Made by a program: the position numbers and the translations under genes. DNA of 64,000 bases from DASQHL01 sp963843685 (GTDB taxonomy: Bacteria > Chloroflexota > Dehalococcoidia > DSTF01 > JACRBR01), in contig CAWJLO010000006.1 of the NCBI GenBank assembly GCA_963843685.1, positions 124,001-188,000 of the forward strand. Reading direction: 5' to 3'. Shown one piece after another: positions 33,427 through 41,660 of the stretch (positions are counted from its first letter, which is position 1; every line of letters starts with the position of its first letter). The notes under the pieces were generated by a model. It was not told the origin of the DNA. It was given only the letters and a program-made list of their open reading frames with translations, and made no database searches.

Positions 33427-35010
33427 TCGTCCACACCCCACGCCCGGTGCTACAGTAGCCTCCTCACACCCACACCCGATCGCGAAGGAGTACCCACCAT
33501 GCCCGCCGCGAAGCGACACCCCATCTCCCCCGAGGACAACTGGCTGCTCCGTCGCGTCGCCGACCCGCAGATCTCGCCCGACGGCACACGCGTTGCCTAC
33601 ATCCTCACCCGCAACGACAAGGAGTCGAACGAGCGCCACTCCTCCATCTACGTCGCCCCGCTCGACGGCAAGCAGCCGGCGCGCGCCTTCACGCAGGGGA
33701 AGAAGGACGGCTCTCCGCGCTGGTCCCCGGACGGCCGCTACCTCGCCTTCATCGCCGACCGCGGCGACAAGGGCCAGATCTTCCTCGCCCCGCTCGACGG
33801 CGGCGAGCCGCGCCAGCTCGGCAAGGCCCCCCACGGCGTCAACGAGATCGCCTGGTCGCCTGACTCGACCCGCATCGCCTACGTCGCCCGCACCGGCGAC
33901 TGGACCGACACGAAGGACCGCGACGCCACCGGCAAGGCCGCCCCCCGCGTCATCCGCGACCTCCGCTACCGCCTCGACACCGTCGGCTACTTCGACGACC
34001 GCCGCACGCACGTCTTCGTCATCGACGTGGAGTCCGGCGAGTCGAAGCAGATCACCGACGGCGACTGGTTCGACGCGCAGATCGCCTGGTCCCCCGACGG
34101 CAAGTCGATCGCCTTCAGCTCCGACCGCGAGCGCGCCCGCCACCAGCGCCAGTTCCGCTCCGACGTCTGGGTCGTGCCGGCGAGCGGCGGCCGCGCCCGC
34201 AAGCTCACCCGCAGCCGCGGCGCCGCCAGCTTCCCGAAATTCTCGCCGGACAGCCGCACCATCGCCTTCATCGGCCACGAGAACGGCGAGGCCGCCAGCT
34301 CGAAGCACTCGCACCTGATGGTCGTGCCCGCCGCCGGCGGCGCTCCGCCCCGATCGCTCAGCGCCCCGCTCGACCGCCACGCCGGGGCGCTGCCGGGGCC
34401 GTCGTCGTTCGCCTGGCTGCCCGGCGGCAAGGGCATCGTCTTCCTCGCGCAGGACCGCGGCGCGCAGTCGCTGTTCCGCGCCGGCCTCCAGAACGGCGCC
34501 GTCAGCCGCGTGCTTGGCGGCGACCGCATCATCGGTCAGATCGCGCTGGCCCGCGACGGCGCGCAGGTCGCCTTCACCGCCGCCTTCCCGTCGACGCCGC
34601 CCGAGGTGTACGCGACGTCGCTCGACAACGGCGCCCGCGAGCGCAACCTCAGCCACGCCAACGACGATCTGCTCCGCGCCGCGGATCTCGGCGCGACGAA
34701 GCGCATCACCTACAAGGCGCCCGACGGTCTCGAGATCGAGGCATTCGTCATCTACCCGCCCGGCTACAAGCCCGGCAGGCGCTACCCCACCACCCTCTAC
34801 ATCCACGGCGGTCCGCACAGCCAGCACCCGCAGCCCGGCTTCTCGATACGGGCCCAGGCGCTCGCCGGCGCCGGCCACGTCGTCCTCATGCCCAACCCGC
34901 GCGGCAGCACCGGCTACGGCGAGGCGTTCCAGGAGGCGTGCGTCCGCGACTGGGGCGGCAAGGACTACGACGACCTGATGGCCGGCGTCGACCTCCTCGT
35001 GAAGCGCGGC
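31915..35010 (+). repeat. 1584-bp tandem duplication within the S9 peptidase locus
   Basis: Two head-to-tail copies with a constant offset of 1584 bases (31915/33499 for the ATG, 33426/35010 for the last shared base). The shared block also includes about 25 bases of leader with the ribosome site, starting near 31892. I counted roughly 28 differences. They are unevenly spread: about 370 bases around 32280-32650 are identical. Confidence 0.9.
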
Positions 35011-35559
35011 GTCGCCGACCCCGACCGCCTCTACGTCACCGGCTACTCGTACGGCGGCTTCATGACGACGTGGGTCGTCGGCCACACGCACCGCTTCCGC
35101 GCCGCCATCGTCGGCGCGCCCGTCGCCGACCACGTCAGCATGGTCGGCACCACCGACATCCCGCACTTCAGCAACTTCGAGCTCGGCGGCACGCTCCACA
35201 CCGACATCGAGCGCTGGTGGGACAACTCGCCCCTGAAGTACCTGCCCGACGTCACGACGCCCGTGCTGATCGAGCACCACGAGGGCGACCTGCGCTGCCC
35301 CATCGGCCAGGCCGAGGAGATCTTCAACCACCTCAAGCTGCTCGGGAAGGAGGTGGAGTTCCTCCGCTACCCCGGCGGCTTCCACATCCTCGACTTCCAC
35401 GCCCCGTCGCAGGACGTCGACTACATGCAGCGCTCCATCGCCTGGTTCGCCGACCACGCCCCCGGCGCCACGAAGCCGAAGCGCCGTACCCCGCGTCTGC
35501 GCGCCTCAACGAACGGCGCGAAGGCGTACGGGCGGAAGCCACGAGTGGGCGTTAGGTAA
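33499..35559 (+). CDS. S9 family prolyl oligopeptidase-like peptidase (complete copy)
   Basis: A 686-residue S9C-type acylaminoacyl-peptidase-like enzyme. The N-terminal two-thirds is a beta-propeller with PD40/WD-like words (SPDGTRVAY, WSPDGRYLAF, WSPDGKSIAF). The C-terminal alpha/beta hydrolase domain has the nucleophile in GYSYGG (Ser517), the acid in HHEGDLRCP (Asp597) and the base in GGFHILD (His629). It would cleave acylated or short peptides in the cytoplasm; no signal peptide is seen. GGAG eight bases before the ATG gives an independent start despite the open frame from the truncated copy upstream. Confidence 0.92.
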   Translation: MPAAKRHPISPEDNWLLRRVADPQISPDGTRVAYILTRNDKESNERHSSIYVAPLDGKQPARAFTQGKKDGSPRWSPDGRYLAFIADRGDKGQIFLAPLDGGEPRQLGKAPHGVNEIAWSPDSTRIAYVARTGDWTDTKDRDATGKAAPRVIRDLRYRLDTVGYFDDRRTHVFVIDVESGESKQITDGDWFDAQIAWSPDGKSIAFSSDRERARHQRQFRSDVWVVPASGGRARKLTRSRGAASFPKFSPDSRTIAFIGHENGEAASSKHSHLMVVPAAGGAPPRSLSAPLDRHAGALPGPSSFAWLPGGKGIVFLAQDRGAQSLFRAGLQNGAVSRVLGGDRIIGQIALARDGAQVAFTAAFPSTPPEVYATSLDNGARERNLSHANDDLLRAADLGATKRITYKAPDGLEIEAFVIYPPGYKPGRRYPTTLYIHGGPHSQHPQPGFSIRAQALAGAGHVVLMPNPRGSTGYGEAFQEACVRDWGGKDYDDLMAGVDLLVKRGVADPDRLYVTGYSYGGFMTTWVVGHTHRFRAAIVGAPVADHVSMVGTTDIPHFSNFELGGTLHTDIERWWDNSPLKYLPDVTTPVLIEHHEGDLRCPIGQAEEIFNHLKLLGKEVEFLRYPGGFHILDFHAPSQDVDYMQRSIAWFADHAPGATKPKRRTPRLRASTNGAKAYGRKPRVGVR

Positions 35560-35749
35560 CCGCGATCATCTGCGCGGCGCCGCGCGAAGGCTCGTTCCGG
35601 TCACTCCTGCGGTACCGCACCGGGCCGCGGCCTGTCATGATCGCGACGCACACACCAGGACGACCGGCGCTCCCGTCGTCGGCCGACAGAGTTCGATACA
35701 AGCATGAGACACTTCCTGCACACGGTTACGGACGTATATCACCGTCAGA

Positions 35750-36175
35750 TTGTCGATCACGGGCGCCAGCCGCAGTTCTCTCGTGCTGATCGCGTTCCTC
35801 ACGACGTTTGTCATCGTCCGGGCGGTTACGCTGGCGATGCGGACCGGGCGCTTTCCGATCATCCGGAGCTTGCGCGCGAGAGGGACTCACATCCACCACC
35901 TCGTGCCGGGGATCGTGCTGCTGCTCATCGCCGGATATCTCGGCGTGGCCGTCGATCGCTCCCGGTTGGACATCGTAGCCATCATCTTCGGCATCGGCGC
36001 AGCGCTCACGCTCGACGAGTTCGCGCTCTGGCTGCACCTGCGCGACGTCTACTGGGAGCGCGAGGGCCGCCGCAGCATCGACGCCATCATCATCACCGCC
36101 ACGATACTCGGGATCTTCGTCATCGGCGGCGGATTCTTCGTGGAAGTGGCGAAGGAGATGATCGGGCGCTCTTGA
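35750..36175 (+). CDS. Small integral membrane protein, unknown function
   Basis: A 141-residue hydrophobic protein with about four membrane helices (SLVLIAFLTTFVIVRAVTL, HHLVPGIVLLLIAGYLGVAV, LDIVAIIFGIGAALTL, AIIITATILGIFVIGGGFF). Between helices it carries the conserved-looking words RGTHIHHLVPGI and LDEFALWLHLRDVYWEREGR. The TTG start at 35750 is the only reasonable one. I recognise it as a conserved membrane family without known function. Confidence 0.72.
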   Translation: MSITGASRSSLVLIAFLTTFVIVRAVTLAMRTGRFPIIRSLRARGTHIHHLVPGIVLLLIAGYLGVAVDRSRLDIVAIIFGIGAALTLDEFALWLHLRDVYWEREGRRSIDAIIITATILGIFVIGGGFFVEVAKEMIGRS

Positions 36176-36210
36176 TGTCGCCGAATACGGCGGTGGTCGA
36201 TGGGCCAGGC

Positions 36211-36546
36211 TCAGCGCTTCACCGGCAGCGACCGGGCGCACGCCACACCAATGCGTACCCACTTCGCGAGCTGCTGCTTCGTCCGCAGGTCCGCCGCGGG
36301 CACCCGCAGCCACCCCGACATCGGCCGGCCGCGCATCACCATCGGGCTCGCGTGCGTCGTCCGCACCAGCTTGTCGGACTCCGCCGGATCGACACGCACC
36401 ATGGCACCGCCCTGGCTGCTCGCCGCGATCGCCATGTTCCCGCCGACGAGGAATGCCAGCCCGCCGAACATGCGCTTCTCCGTCACGCCGCGCTCACCGG
36501 CGAGTAGCTCCCGCATCCGGTCCGCCAGATTAGCGTCATACGGCAT
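36211..36546 (-). CDS. TfoX N-terminal domain protein
   Basis: A 111-residue protein consisting of one TfoX-N domain: ADRMRELLAGERGVTEKRMFGGLAFLVGGNMAIAAS, then a strand pair and a C-terminal helix. Stand-alone TfoX_N proteins are widespread in bacteria without competence systems and their role is unclear. It begins two bases after the quinone oxidoreductase stop, so the two are one operon. Confidence 0.88.
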   Translation of the reverse strand: MPYDANLADRMRELLAGERGVTEKRMFGGLAFLVGGNMAIAASSQGGAMVRVDPAESDKLVRTTHASPMVMRGRPMSGWLRVPAADLRTKQQLAKWVRIGVACARSLPVKR

Positions 36547-36548
36547 CG

Positions 36549-37517
36549 CTACGGCACCAGCACCACCCGACCGAACGCCGCCCGCGACTCGATGTACGCG
36601 TGCGCCGCACCCGCCTCCGACAGCGGGTACGTCCGGTCCACCACCACCTTCAGCTCGCCCTTCGCGATGTCGCGCAGCAGTTGGTCCATCATCGGCACCA
36701 CGCGCGCCGCGCTGCGGAACGTCTCCAGCCCGAAGAACACGCCCGTGATCGAGCCGTTCGTACCCGAAAGCGGGTCGAGGTTGATCCCCTTCCCCTCGCG
36801 GCTGACGTTGCCGACCGTGATCACGCGCCCGCGGTAGCCGATGCACATCAGGCTCCCCTCCAGCGTCTTCCCGCCGACGGAGTCGACCACCAGGTCCACG
36901 CCCTGCCCGCCCGTCGCCTGCCGCACCGCCTCGACGAACGACCCCTCGCGGTAGTTCACGCCCGTGTCCATCCCGTACTGCTTCAGCCGCTCGAGCTTCT
37001 CGTCGCTCGACGACGTCGCCAGCACGGTCGCCCCCGCCCGCTTCGCCAGCTGCACGCAGGCGATGCCGACGCCGCTCGTCCCCGCCTGCACCAGCACCGT
37101 CTCGCCCGCCTTGAGGTGGCCGAACTCGAACAGGCAGTCGTGCGCCGTCCCCCACGACACCGGCACGCACGCCGCGTGCTCCAGCGAGCAGCCCTCCGGC
37201 ACGAGGAACGTCGAGCTCGACGGCACGGAGACCACCGCCGCGTGCGATCCGTTCGCCATCAGCGCCGTCACGCGGTCGCCCGGCTTGCGGTCCGTCACCT
37301 CGGCGCCGACCTCGCGCACCACCCCCGCGCAGTTGTAGCCGACGATGTGCGGCTTCGCCGTCATCGCCCCGCCCGCGCGGTTCAGCACGTCCCCGCCCTC
37401 AATGGCGATCGCCTTCACGTCGACGAGCACGCCCTTCGGGTGCAGCGGCGGGTCGGGCACGTCCTCGTACTTGAAGACGGAGGGCAGGCCGGTTTCGTAG
37501 TAGACGGCGGCTTTCAT
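36549..37517 (-). CDS. Zinc-type/quinone oxidoreductase of the medium-chain dehydrogenase family
   Basis: A 322-residue MDR enzyme: N-terminal GroES-like domain (MKAAVYYETGLPSVFKYEDVPDPPL), nucleotide-binding AGTSGVGIACVQLAKRAGATVLAT (around residues 145-170) and a C-terminal catalytic-fold segment. No structural zinc cysteines are seen, so it belongs to the NADPH:quinone oxidoreductase/zeta-crystallin branch. It likely reduces quinones or alpha,beta-unsaturated carbonyls. A shared 14-base word GCTGACCTGCTGAC stands 20-34 bases upstream and is also found before rpmI. Upstream partner of the TfoX gene. Confidence 0.9.
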   Translation of the reverse strand: MKAAVYYETGLPSVFKYEDVPDPPLHPKGVLVDVKAIAIEGGDVLNRAGGAMTAKPHIVGYNCAGVVREVGAEVTDRKPGDRVTALMANGSHAAVVSVPSSSTFLVPEGCSLEHAACVPVSWGTAHDCLFEFGHLKAGETVLVQAGTSGVGIACVQLAKRAGATVLATSSSDEKLERLKQYGMDTGVNYREGSFVEAVRQATGGQGVDLVVDSVGGKTLEGSLMCIGYRGRVITVGNVSREGKGINLDPLSGTNGSITGVFFGLETFRSAARVVPMMDQLLRDIAKGELKVVVDRTYPLSEAGAAHAYIESRAAFGRVVLVP

Positions 37518-37550
37518 GTAGTTTGGCCTTTCAGCTTGTCAGCAGGTCAG

Positions 37551-38013
37551 CTATGCGCTGCGTGTGTAGACGTCGGGGTCCGCGCGCTCCATCCAGCGCT
37601 CCGGCATGGCGACGGGCCGGAAGCCCGTCTTCTCGTACAGCGTGTGCGCGTCCTTCGTGGCCAGCATCCAGCGCCGGAAGCCCTGCAGCCGCGGGTGCGC
37701 GGCCACGCACTCCATCAGCCACACGCCCAGCCCGCTGCCCGCGAAAGTCGTCGTCCACGTACACGTCGCAGACGTAGGCGAACGTCGCGTAGTCCGTGAT
37801 GATGCGCACCAGGCCGATCGTGCGCGTGCCGTCGTCGGCGTACAGCCCGAAGTTCAGCGATCCTTCGATGCCTCGCCGCACGACGTCGAGCGGGATCCCC
37901 GGCGCCCAGTACGACTTCTCGGAGAGCCAACGGTGCACCGCGGCCACGTCGAGCTTCGACGCGTCGGTGCTGATCACGAACTCGCCGCGCCGCCACTCCT
38001 GCGCTTCGCTCAC
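37551..38013 (-). CDS. GNAT family N-acetyltransferase (one frameshift)
   Basis: About 153 residues. The N-terminal part (LDVAAVHRWLSEKSYWAPGIPLDVVRRGIEGSLNFGLY ... VCDVYVDDDFRG) is a GNAT core with the beta4 strand. Removing one C near 37738-37741 gives DDDFRGSGLGVWLMECV, the acetyl-CoA loop, and a C-terminus AHTLYEKTGFRPVAMPERWMERAD. The GTG start at 38013 overlaps the dienelactone hydrolase stop (GTGA). Substrate unknown; the sequence resembles small-molecule or amino-acid acetyltransferases. Confidence 0.82.
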
Positions 38014-38684
38014 GCCAGGTTCTGCTTGTAGAAGGCCAGCGTCCGCTCCCACGACGTCTTCGCCGCATCGGCGGCATGCACCTCTGTTCGCGTGTCATTG
38101 AAGAACCCGTGCTCCGTCCCGGCGTACTGGTGGAACTCGACCTGCTTGCCGGCATCGCTGATCTGCTTCTTCAGCGCCGCTGCCGCCTCGGGGCTGGCCC
38201 ATCCGTCGTTCTCCGCGTAGTGGCCCAGCACCGGCCCGGCGATCTTCGTCAGGTCCGGCTGCACCCCGGGAAGCGCGCCGTAGTAGATGACGCAGGCATC
38301 GACCGGGCGCAGCGTCGCCAGGTACAGCGACAGCCCGCCGCCCAGGCAGAAGCCCACGCTGCCGACCTTGCCCGTGCACGCCGCGTTCGACTTCAGGTAG
38401 TCAAACGCGCCGGCCATGTCCTTCGCCGCCTCGTCCATCTTCATGGACATCATCATCTTGCCGGCTTCGTCGGGCTCCGTGGTCGTCTTGCCGTGGTACA
38501 GGTCAGGCGCCAGCGCCAGGTAGCCCGCGGCCGCGAGCCGGTCGGCCACGTCCTTGATGTGCGGCACGAGCCCCCACCACTCCTGCATCACGACGACGCC
38601 CGGCGCCTTCGCGGCCGATGGCTTCGCCAGGTACCCCTCGCACGTGTGCCCGTTGCTGGGAAAGGTGACCATCTCTCCGGCCAT
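38010..38684 (-). CDS. Dienelactone hydrolase family protein
   Basis: A 224-residue alpha/beta hydrolase. It has the dienelactone-hydrolase nucleophile Cys in GFCLGG, acid Asp in HYAENDGWAS and base His in GTEHGFF; the N-terminal FPSNGHTCEGYL and WWGLVPHIKDVADRLAAAGYLALAPDLYHG are family words. DLH enzymes open dienelactones in chlorocatechol degradation or hydrolyse related esters. The ATG 38684 has AAGGAG upstream and is preferred to 38723. Downstream GNAT overlaps. It lies in the HxlR-controlled neighbourhood and may be read from the promoter near 39020. Confidence 0.92.
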   Translation of the reverse strand: MAGEMVTFPSNGHTCEGYLAKPSAAKAPGVVVMQEWWGLVPHIKDVADRLAAAGYLALAPDLYHGKTTTEPDEAGKMMMSMKMDEAAKDMAGAFDYLKSNAACTGKVGSVGFCLGGGLSLYLATLRPVDACVIYYGALPGVQPDLTKIAGPVLGHYAENDGWASPEAAAALKKQISDAGKQVEFHQYAGTEHGFFNDTRTEVHAADAAKTSWERTLAFYKQNLA

Positions 38685-38771
38685 GCTCGACTCCTTCGCT
38701 GAGAACGCGGGGAGGCCGGACATGCCCGGCCGCGATGGAGATCATACGCGGCGCGCGACGTTGGTTCTAGG

Positions 38772-38975
38772 TCACTCGGCGAGCCGTTGCTTGCCGTTCG
38801 GCGCCGCGACCGTGCGCCGGGGGATAAGGCGCGACACGACGCCCCGCACGCGCGAGGCTGGGGCGCCACCCAAATCAGCCTTCTGCTGCGATGCGCGCGC
38901 CCGTGCCGCGAGATGGAGCACCGCGCGCTCACGCACTCGCTCGTCGGCGATCGCTTCGATGTGCAGTTGGTCCAT
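38772..38975 (-). CDS. Small hypothetical protein
   Basis: A possible 67-residue protein starting MDQLHIEAIADERVRERAVLHLAARARASQQKADLGG, hydrophilic and helical. An in-frame ATG six codons upstream (38993) is also possible. It stands immediately after a promoter/operator with the same architecture as two others in this block. It could be a real small gene or simply leader sequence for the dienelactone hydrolase. No family recognised. Confidence 0.4.
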   Translation of the reverse strand: MDQLHIEAIADERVRERAVLHLAARARASQQKADLGGAPASRVRGVVSRLIPRRTVAAPNGKQRLAE

Positions 38976-38993
38976 GGCGGCGCCTCCGGTCAC

Positions 38994-39039
38994 ACTAGCT
39001 TTTAGCTAGTTACTTGTACCAGAGTAGCGGAGCCGCCAC
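38994..39039 (-). promoter_or_regulatory. HxlR-type operator and promoter (small gene/dienelactone hydrolase)
   Basis: On the minus strand TTGTGG (39042-39037) and TACAAG (39019-39014) are 17 bases apart. The half-site AGTTACTTGTA (plus strand 39008-39018) covers the -10. Beside it is a perfect palindrome ACTAGCT-TTT-AGCTAGT (38994-39010). The half-site recurs at two other promoters nearby. Confidence 0.65.
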
Positions 39040-39097
39040 AAGGGGGCGCTGACAGCAGCTGTCGGGAGAGGCCGAAAAATGGAGGGAGGGAAGGGCC

Positions 39098-39559
39098 TTA
39101 TGCCCTGCCGACGGCAGCCGCGGCTTCCTTGCGTCGGAACTTGATCCGCTGCTCGCGCGCCGGTACCCGCGTAGCGCAGTGCTCACACGTCGCGACCAGC
39201 TTCACGTCGTGCCCGCACGACTCGTGGATCGTCGTCACCCCGTCATAGAGGTACTTGTTGCCCCACTGCATCAGCGCCTGCATGACGATGCCCAGGTCGG
39301 AGCCCTTGCGCGTCAGCTTGTAGCGGGCCCGCGGAGGGTGCTCTTCGTAGAACTCGCGCTCGATGACGCCGTGCGCCTCGAGCAGCTTCAACCGGTCGGA
39401 CAACACGTTCGGGGCGATGCCCTTGAGCGATTCCGCCAGCTCGACGTACTTGCGCGCGCCCAGCGTCAGCAGGTCCCGCACGATCAGCAGCGTCCACCGG
39501 TCACCGACGATGTCCAGCGTCTTGGCCACCGGACACGGTAGCCCATACTCCTTGCTCAA
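39098..39559 (-). CDS. HxlR family winged-helix transcriptional regulator
   Basis: A 153-residue regulator: CPVAKTLDIVGDRWTLLIVRDLLTLGARKYVELAESLKGIAPNVLSDRLKLLEAHGVIERE is the diagnostic HxlR winged helix, with the conserved Cys near the N-terminus. A C-terminal extension has a possible zinc pair (CGHDV ... CEHC). The TTG at 39559 is chosen because GGAGGG stands eight bases before it and the conserved domain starts immediately after. Its own promoter carries the same half-site as two others, so it is probably autoregulated. The inducer is unknown; HxlR proteins often respond to aldehydes, quinones or oxidants. Confidence 0.92.
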   Translation of the reverse strand: MSKEYGLPCPVAKTLDIVGDRWTLLIVRDLLTLGARKYVELAESLKGIAPNVLSDRLKLLEAHGVIEREFYEEHPPRARYKLTRKGSDLGIVMQALMQWGNKYLYDGVTTIHESCGHDVKLVATCEHCATRVPAREQRIKFRRKEAAAAVGRA

Positions 39560-39579
39560 TGGCGTACCCTCCCGCGCTG

Positions 39580-39614
39580 AATCTATCGGAATCAGTACGT
39601 TTTTGCAAGTGACT
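39580..39614 (-). promoter_or_regulatory. Autoregulatory promoter/operator of the HxlR gene
   Basis: TTGCAA (39608-39603) and TAGATT (39585-39580) are 17 bases apart, placing the RNA start shortly before the TTG at 39559. The half-site AGTCACTTGCA (minus strand 39614-39604) covers the -35; a weaker inverted arm ACGTACT lies at 39600-39594. Confidence 0.68.
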
Positions 39615-39865
39615 AACCCGGCCACCCTCCTGCGGTGGTACGAAACGCTTGGAGATCGCCCGCCCCCTCCCCTAGCATCGCAGCCATGACCCATACTCTG
39701 ACCTCCGCGCAGTCGCACGTCGGCCCTCCCATCCGCGCTCTGCGCCGCCGGGCTAACAAAAGCGTTAAGTGGGAATACAGAGCGCGGAAATGCGTCGCTG
39801 GGTTCGTCGATCTCCGTGAAGGCCCGCCACGAACGTGCTGCGCAGGCGTCTCCCGACGGGATCCG

Positions 39866-40660
39866 TCAGCGGCCTTCGAACACCGGCTGCCGCTTCTCGA
39901 AGAACGCCTTGCGCGCCTCCGCGGCGTCGTTCGTCGAGAATGCGCGGCGGATGTTCGCCAGCTCGTACCGCACGTGCGCCTCCAGGTCGATGCCCGTCGC
40001 CCGCACGATCGCCCGCTTCGTCAACCGGCTCGCGATCGGCGACCGCTCGGCCAGGAACGCGCAGTACGCCGCGAGCCGCGCCGAAAACTCCGCGTCCGGC
40101 ACGATCTCGCCGACGAACCCCAGCCGCAGCGCCTCGTCAGCGTCGACCGTGCGGTTCTCCAGCAGGAAGCGCATCGCCTGCTCGTAGCCGATCGCCTGCG
40201 GCAGCGTGTACGTCAGCCCGCCGTCCGGCGACCCGCCGATGCGCGGATAGCCCGCGATCAGCCGCATCGACTGCGCGCCGATCCGCATGTCCGCCGCCAT
40301 CGCCAGCGACAGCCCCGCGCCCGCCGCCACGCCGTTGAGCCCCGCCACGATCGGCTTGTCGCACAGCTCGCGCAGCACCAGCGCGAAGCGCCCCACCCAG
40401 CCGACGTCGTCGGTGAACCGCTCCTGCGGCGACAGCGGCGACGAGTCCGCGCCCGTCCCCGTGAGGTCCAGCCCGGAGCAGAAGGAATCGCCCGAGCCCG
40501 TGATCGCGACGACCCAGACGTCGTCGTCGTGCGCCGCCTGCTCCACCGCCGTCACGATGCCCCACGCCAGTTCGTCGGAGAGCGCGTTCTTCTTCTCCGG
40601 CCGGTGCAGGGAGATCGTCCGGACGTGACCGGCGTCGCTGATCTTCAACACGTCGCTCAT
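39866..40660 (-). CDS. Enoyl-CoA hydratase/isomerase family protein
   Basis: A 264-residue crotonase-fold enzyme: HRPEKKNALSDELAWG at the N-terminus, oxyanion-hole region GSGDSFCSGLDLTG (near residue 68) and the second hole AGLNGVAAGAGLSLAMAADMRIG. The SPDGG segment at the usual Glu position suggests hydratase or isomerase activity on acyl-CoA. The ATG 40660 is preferred over 40699, which would lie inside the operator. A promoter with a palindromic HxlR-type site stands 35 bases upstream, so this is the best target candidate for the regulator. Confidence 0.9.
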   Translation of the reverse strand: MSDVLKISDAGHVRTISLHRPEKKNALSDELAWGIVTAVEQAAHDDDVWVVAITGSGDSFCSGLDLTGTGADSSPLSPQERFTDDVGWVGRFALVLRELCDKPIVAGLNGVAAGAGLSLAMAADMRIGAQSMRLIAGYPRIGGSPDGGLTYTLPQAIGYEQAMRFLLENRTVDADEALRLGFVGEIVPDAEFSARLAAYCAFLAERSPIASRLTKRAIVRATGIDLEAHVRYELANIRRAFSTNDAAEARKAFFEKRQPVFEGR

Positions 40661-40693
40661 CTCACACGCCTTTCGCTGCGCACGCAAGTGCGG

Positions 40694-40727
40694 AGTCACT
40701 TGTATCAGACTAGTGACTCTGCGGCAA
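40694..40727 (-). promoter_or_regulatory. Palindromic HxlR-type operator and promoter of the enoyl-CoA hydratase gene
   Basis: AGTCACT-N11-AGTGACT (40694-40718) is a perfect 7-bp inverted repeat. On the minus strand TTGCCG (40727-40722) and TACAAG (40704-40699) are 17 bases apart, so the palindrome covers the spacer and -10. The half-site AGTCACTTGTA matches those at 39008 and 39614. Confidence 0.75.
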
Positions 40728-40751
40728 TACGCCCGTTCGCCGGCTCGGAGC

Positions 40752-41645
40752 TCAGTCGCCGACCGTGATGCGCTGCATGTCCCGCGCCACCTCGATCGTG
40801 CCGGAGTAGATGTCGCTCATCCCCGCGACGTACTGCTCGACCACCGGCCCCTCATCGGGGATCGGCGGGATGATGTGCGAGAGCACCAGCCGCGGTACAC
40901 CGGCGTCGCGCGCCATCTCGGCCACGTGCAGGGTTGGCGCGTGGTAGTCGCACGCCTCCTCCAGCATCACGGCCGTGCGCTCGTTGCCGCTCGTGCGCAT
41001 GAAGTTGATGCGGTCCTGCATCATCCCCAGGTGCACGGCCTCACTCAGCAGCACATCCGCCCCCCGCGACGCCTGCACCAACGAGTCGCACTTCTTTGTG
41101 TCGCCGGAGAGCACCACGGCGTGCCCGCGCGCCTCGACGCGAAACCCCAGCGCCGGCACCACCGGCCGGTGGTCTACCTCGAACGCGCCAACGCTGATCT
41201 CGCCCACCGTCGCCACGTGCGAGACCGCGGCCGTCGCCGGCGTCTCGTGCACGATCACCTCGATGCCCTCGCGCGAGAGTTTCTCGCCGTGGTGCGCGAA
41301 GCGATACCGGACGTCCGGGTTGAGCGCACTGCGGAACCCCTCGACGGCCTCGCGCGTCCCCTCCGGCCCGTAGACCGTCAGCGGCTTCGTCGCGCCGCCC
41401 ATCGTCCAGCGCATCATCATAAAGTCCGGCAAGTCCGTGATGTGGTCGGAGTGCATGTGCGTGAAGAACACGTGGTCGATCTGGCCGATCGGCACGCCCG
41501 ACGTGACGAGCCGTCGCGCCGCGCCCCAGCCGCAGTCGACCAGCACCTTGCTGTCGCCCGAGATGATCACATTGCCGGCGCCGCAGCGGTTGCCCGCCGG
41601 AAGTGGACTGCCGGTGCCGAGAATCAGAAGTTCGATCGCGGCCAT
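40752..41645 (-). CDS. Metallo-beta-lactamase-fold hydrolase (ribonuclease Z/arylsulfatase-like)
   Basis: A 297-residue MBL-fold protein. It carries the dinuclear metal motif FFTHMHSDHITDL near residue 60, with the later ligands in HETPATAAVSH, LSGDTKKCDSL and the C-terminal VLSHIIPP. The start IELLILGTGSPLPAGNRCGAGNVI is typical of RNase Z-like and arylsulfatase/AtsA-like MBL enzymes. In this context (a sulfatase 16 bases upstream on the same strand) ester or sulfate-ester hydrolysis is more likely than tRNA processing. Probably in one transcript with the upstream sulfatase and dehalogenase genes. Confidence 0.88.
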   Translation of the reverse strand: MAAIELLILGTGSPLPAGNRCGAGNVIISGDSKVLVDCGWGAARRLVTSGVPIGQIDHVFFTHMHSDHITDLPDFMMMRWTMGGATKPLTVYGPEGTREAVEGFRSALNPDVRYRFAHHGEKLSREGIEVIVHETPATAAVSHVATVGEISVGAFEVDHRPVVPALGFRVEARGHAVVLSGDTKKCDSLVQASRGADVLLSEAVHLGMMQDRINFMRTSGNERTAVMLEEACDYHAPTLHVAEMARDAGVPRLVLSHIIPPIPDEGPVVEQYVAGMSDIYSGTIEVARDMQRITVGD

Positions 41646-41660
41646 GGTGTGCTCCTCTCG

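Noticed and set aside
32833..35457. 874-codon minus-strand frame opposite the S9 peptidase copies
   Set aside because: It repeats itself exactly where the duplication repeats and has no ribosome site or domain; shadow frame.
31915..35559. Idea that the duplicated peptidase is simply an assembly duplication
   Set aside because: The copies differ at about 28 scattered positions, mostly synonymous, which an assembly stutter would not produce; still needs read support.
35572..35585. GCGCGGCGCCGCGC palindrome after the S9 peptidase as a terminator
   Set aside because: Self-complementary without a usable loop and with no U-tract.
40752..41645. Ribonuclease Z assignment for the MBL-fold gene
   Set aside because: The fold fits, but the sulfatase/dehalogenase operon context favours a small-molecule hydrolase.
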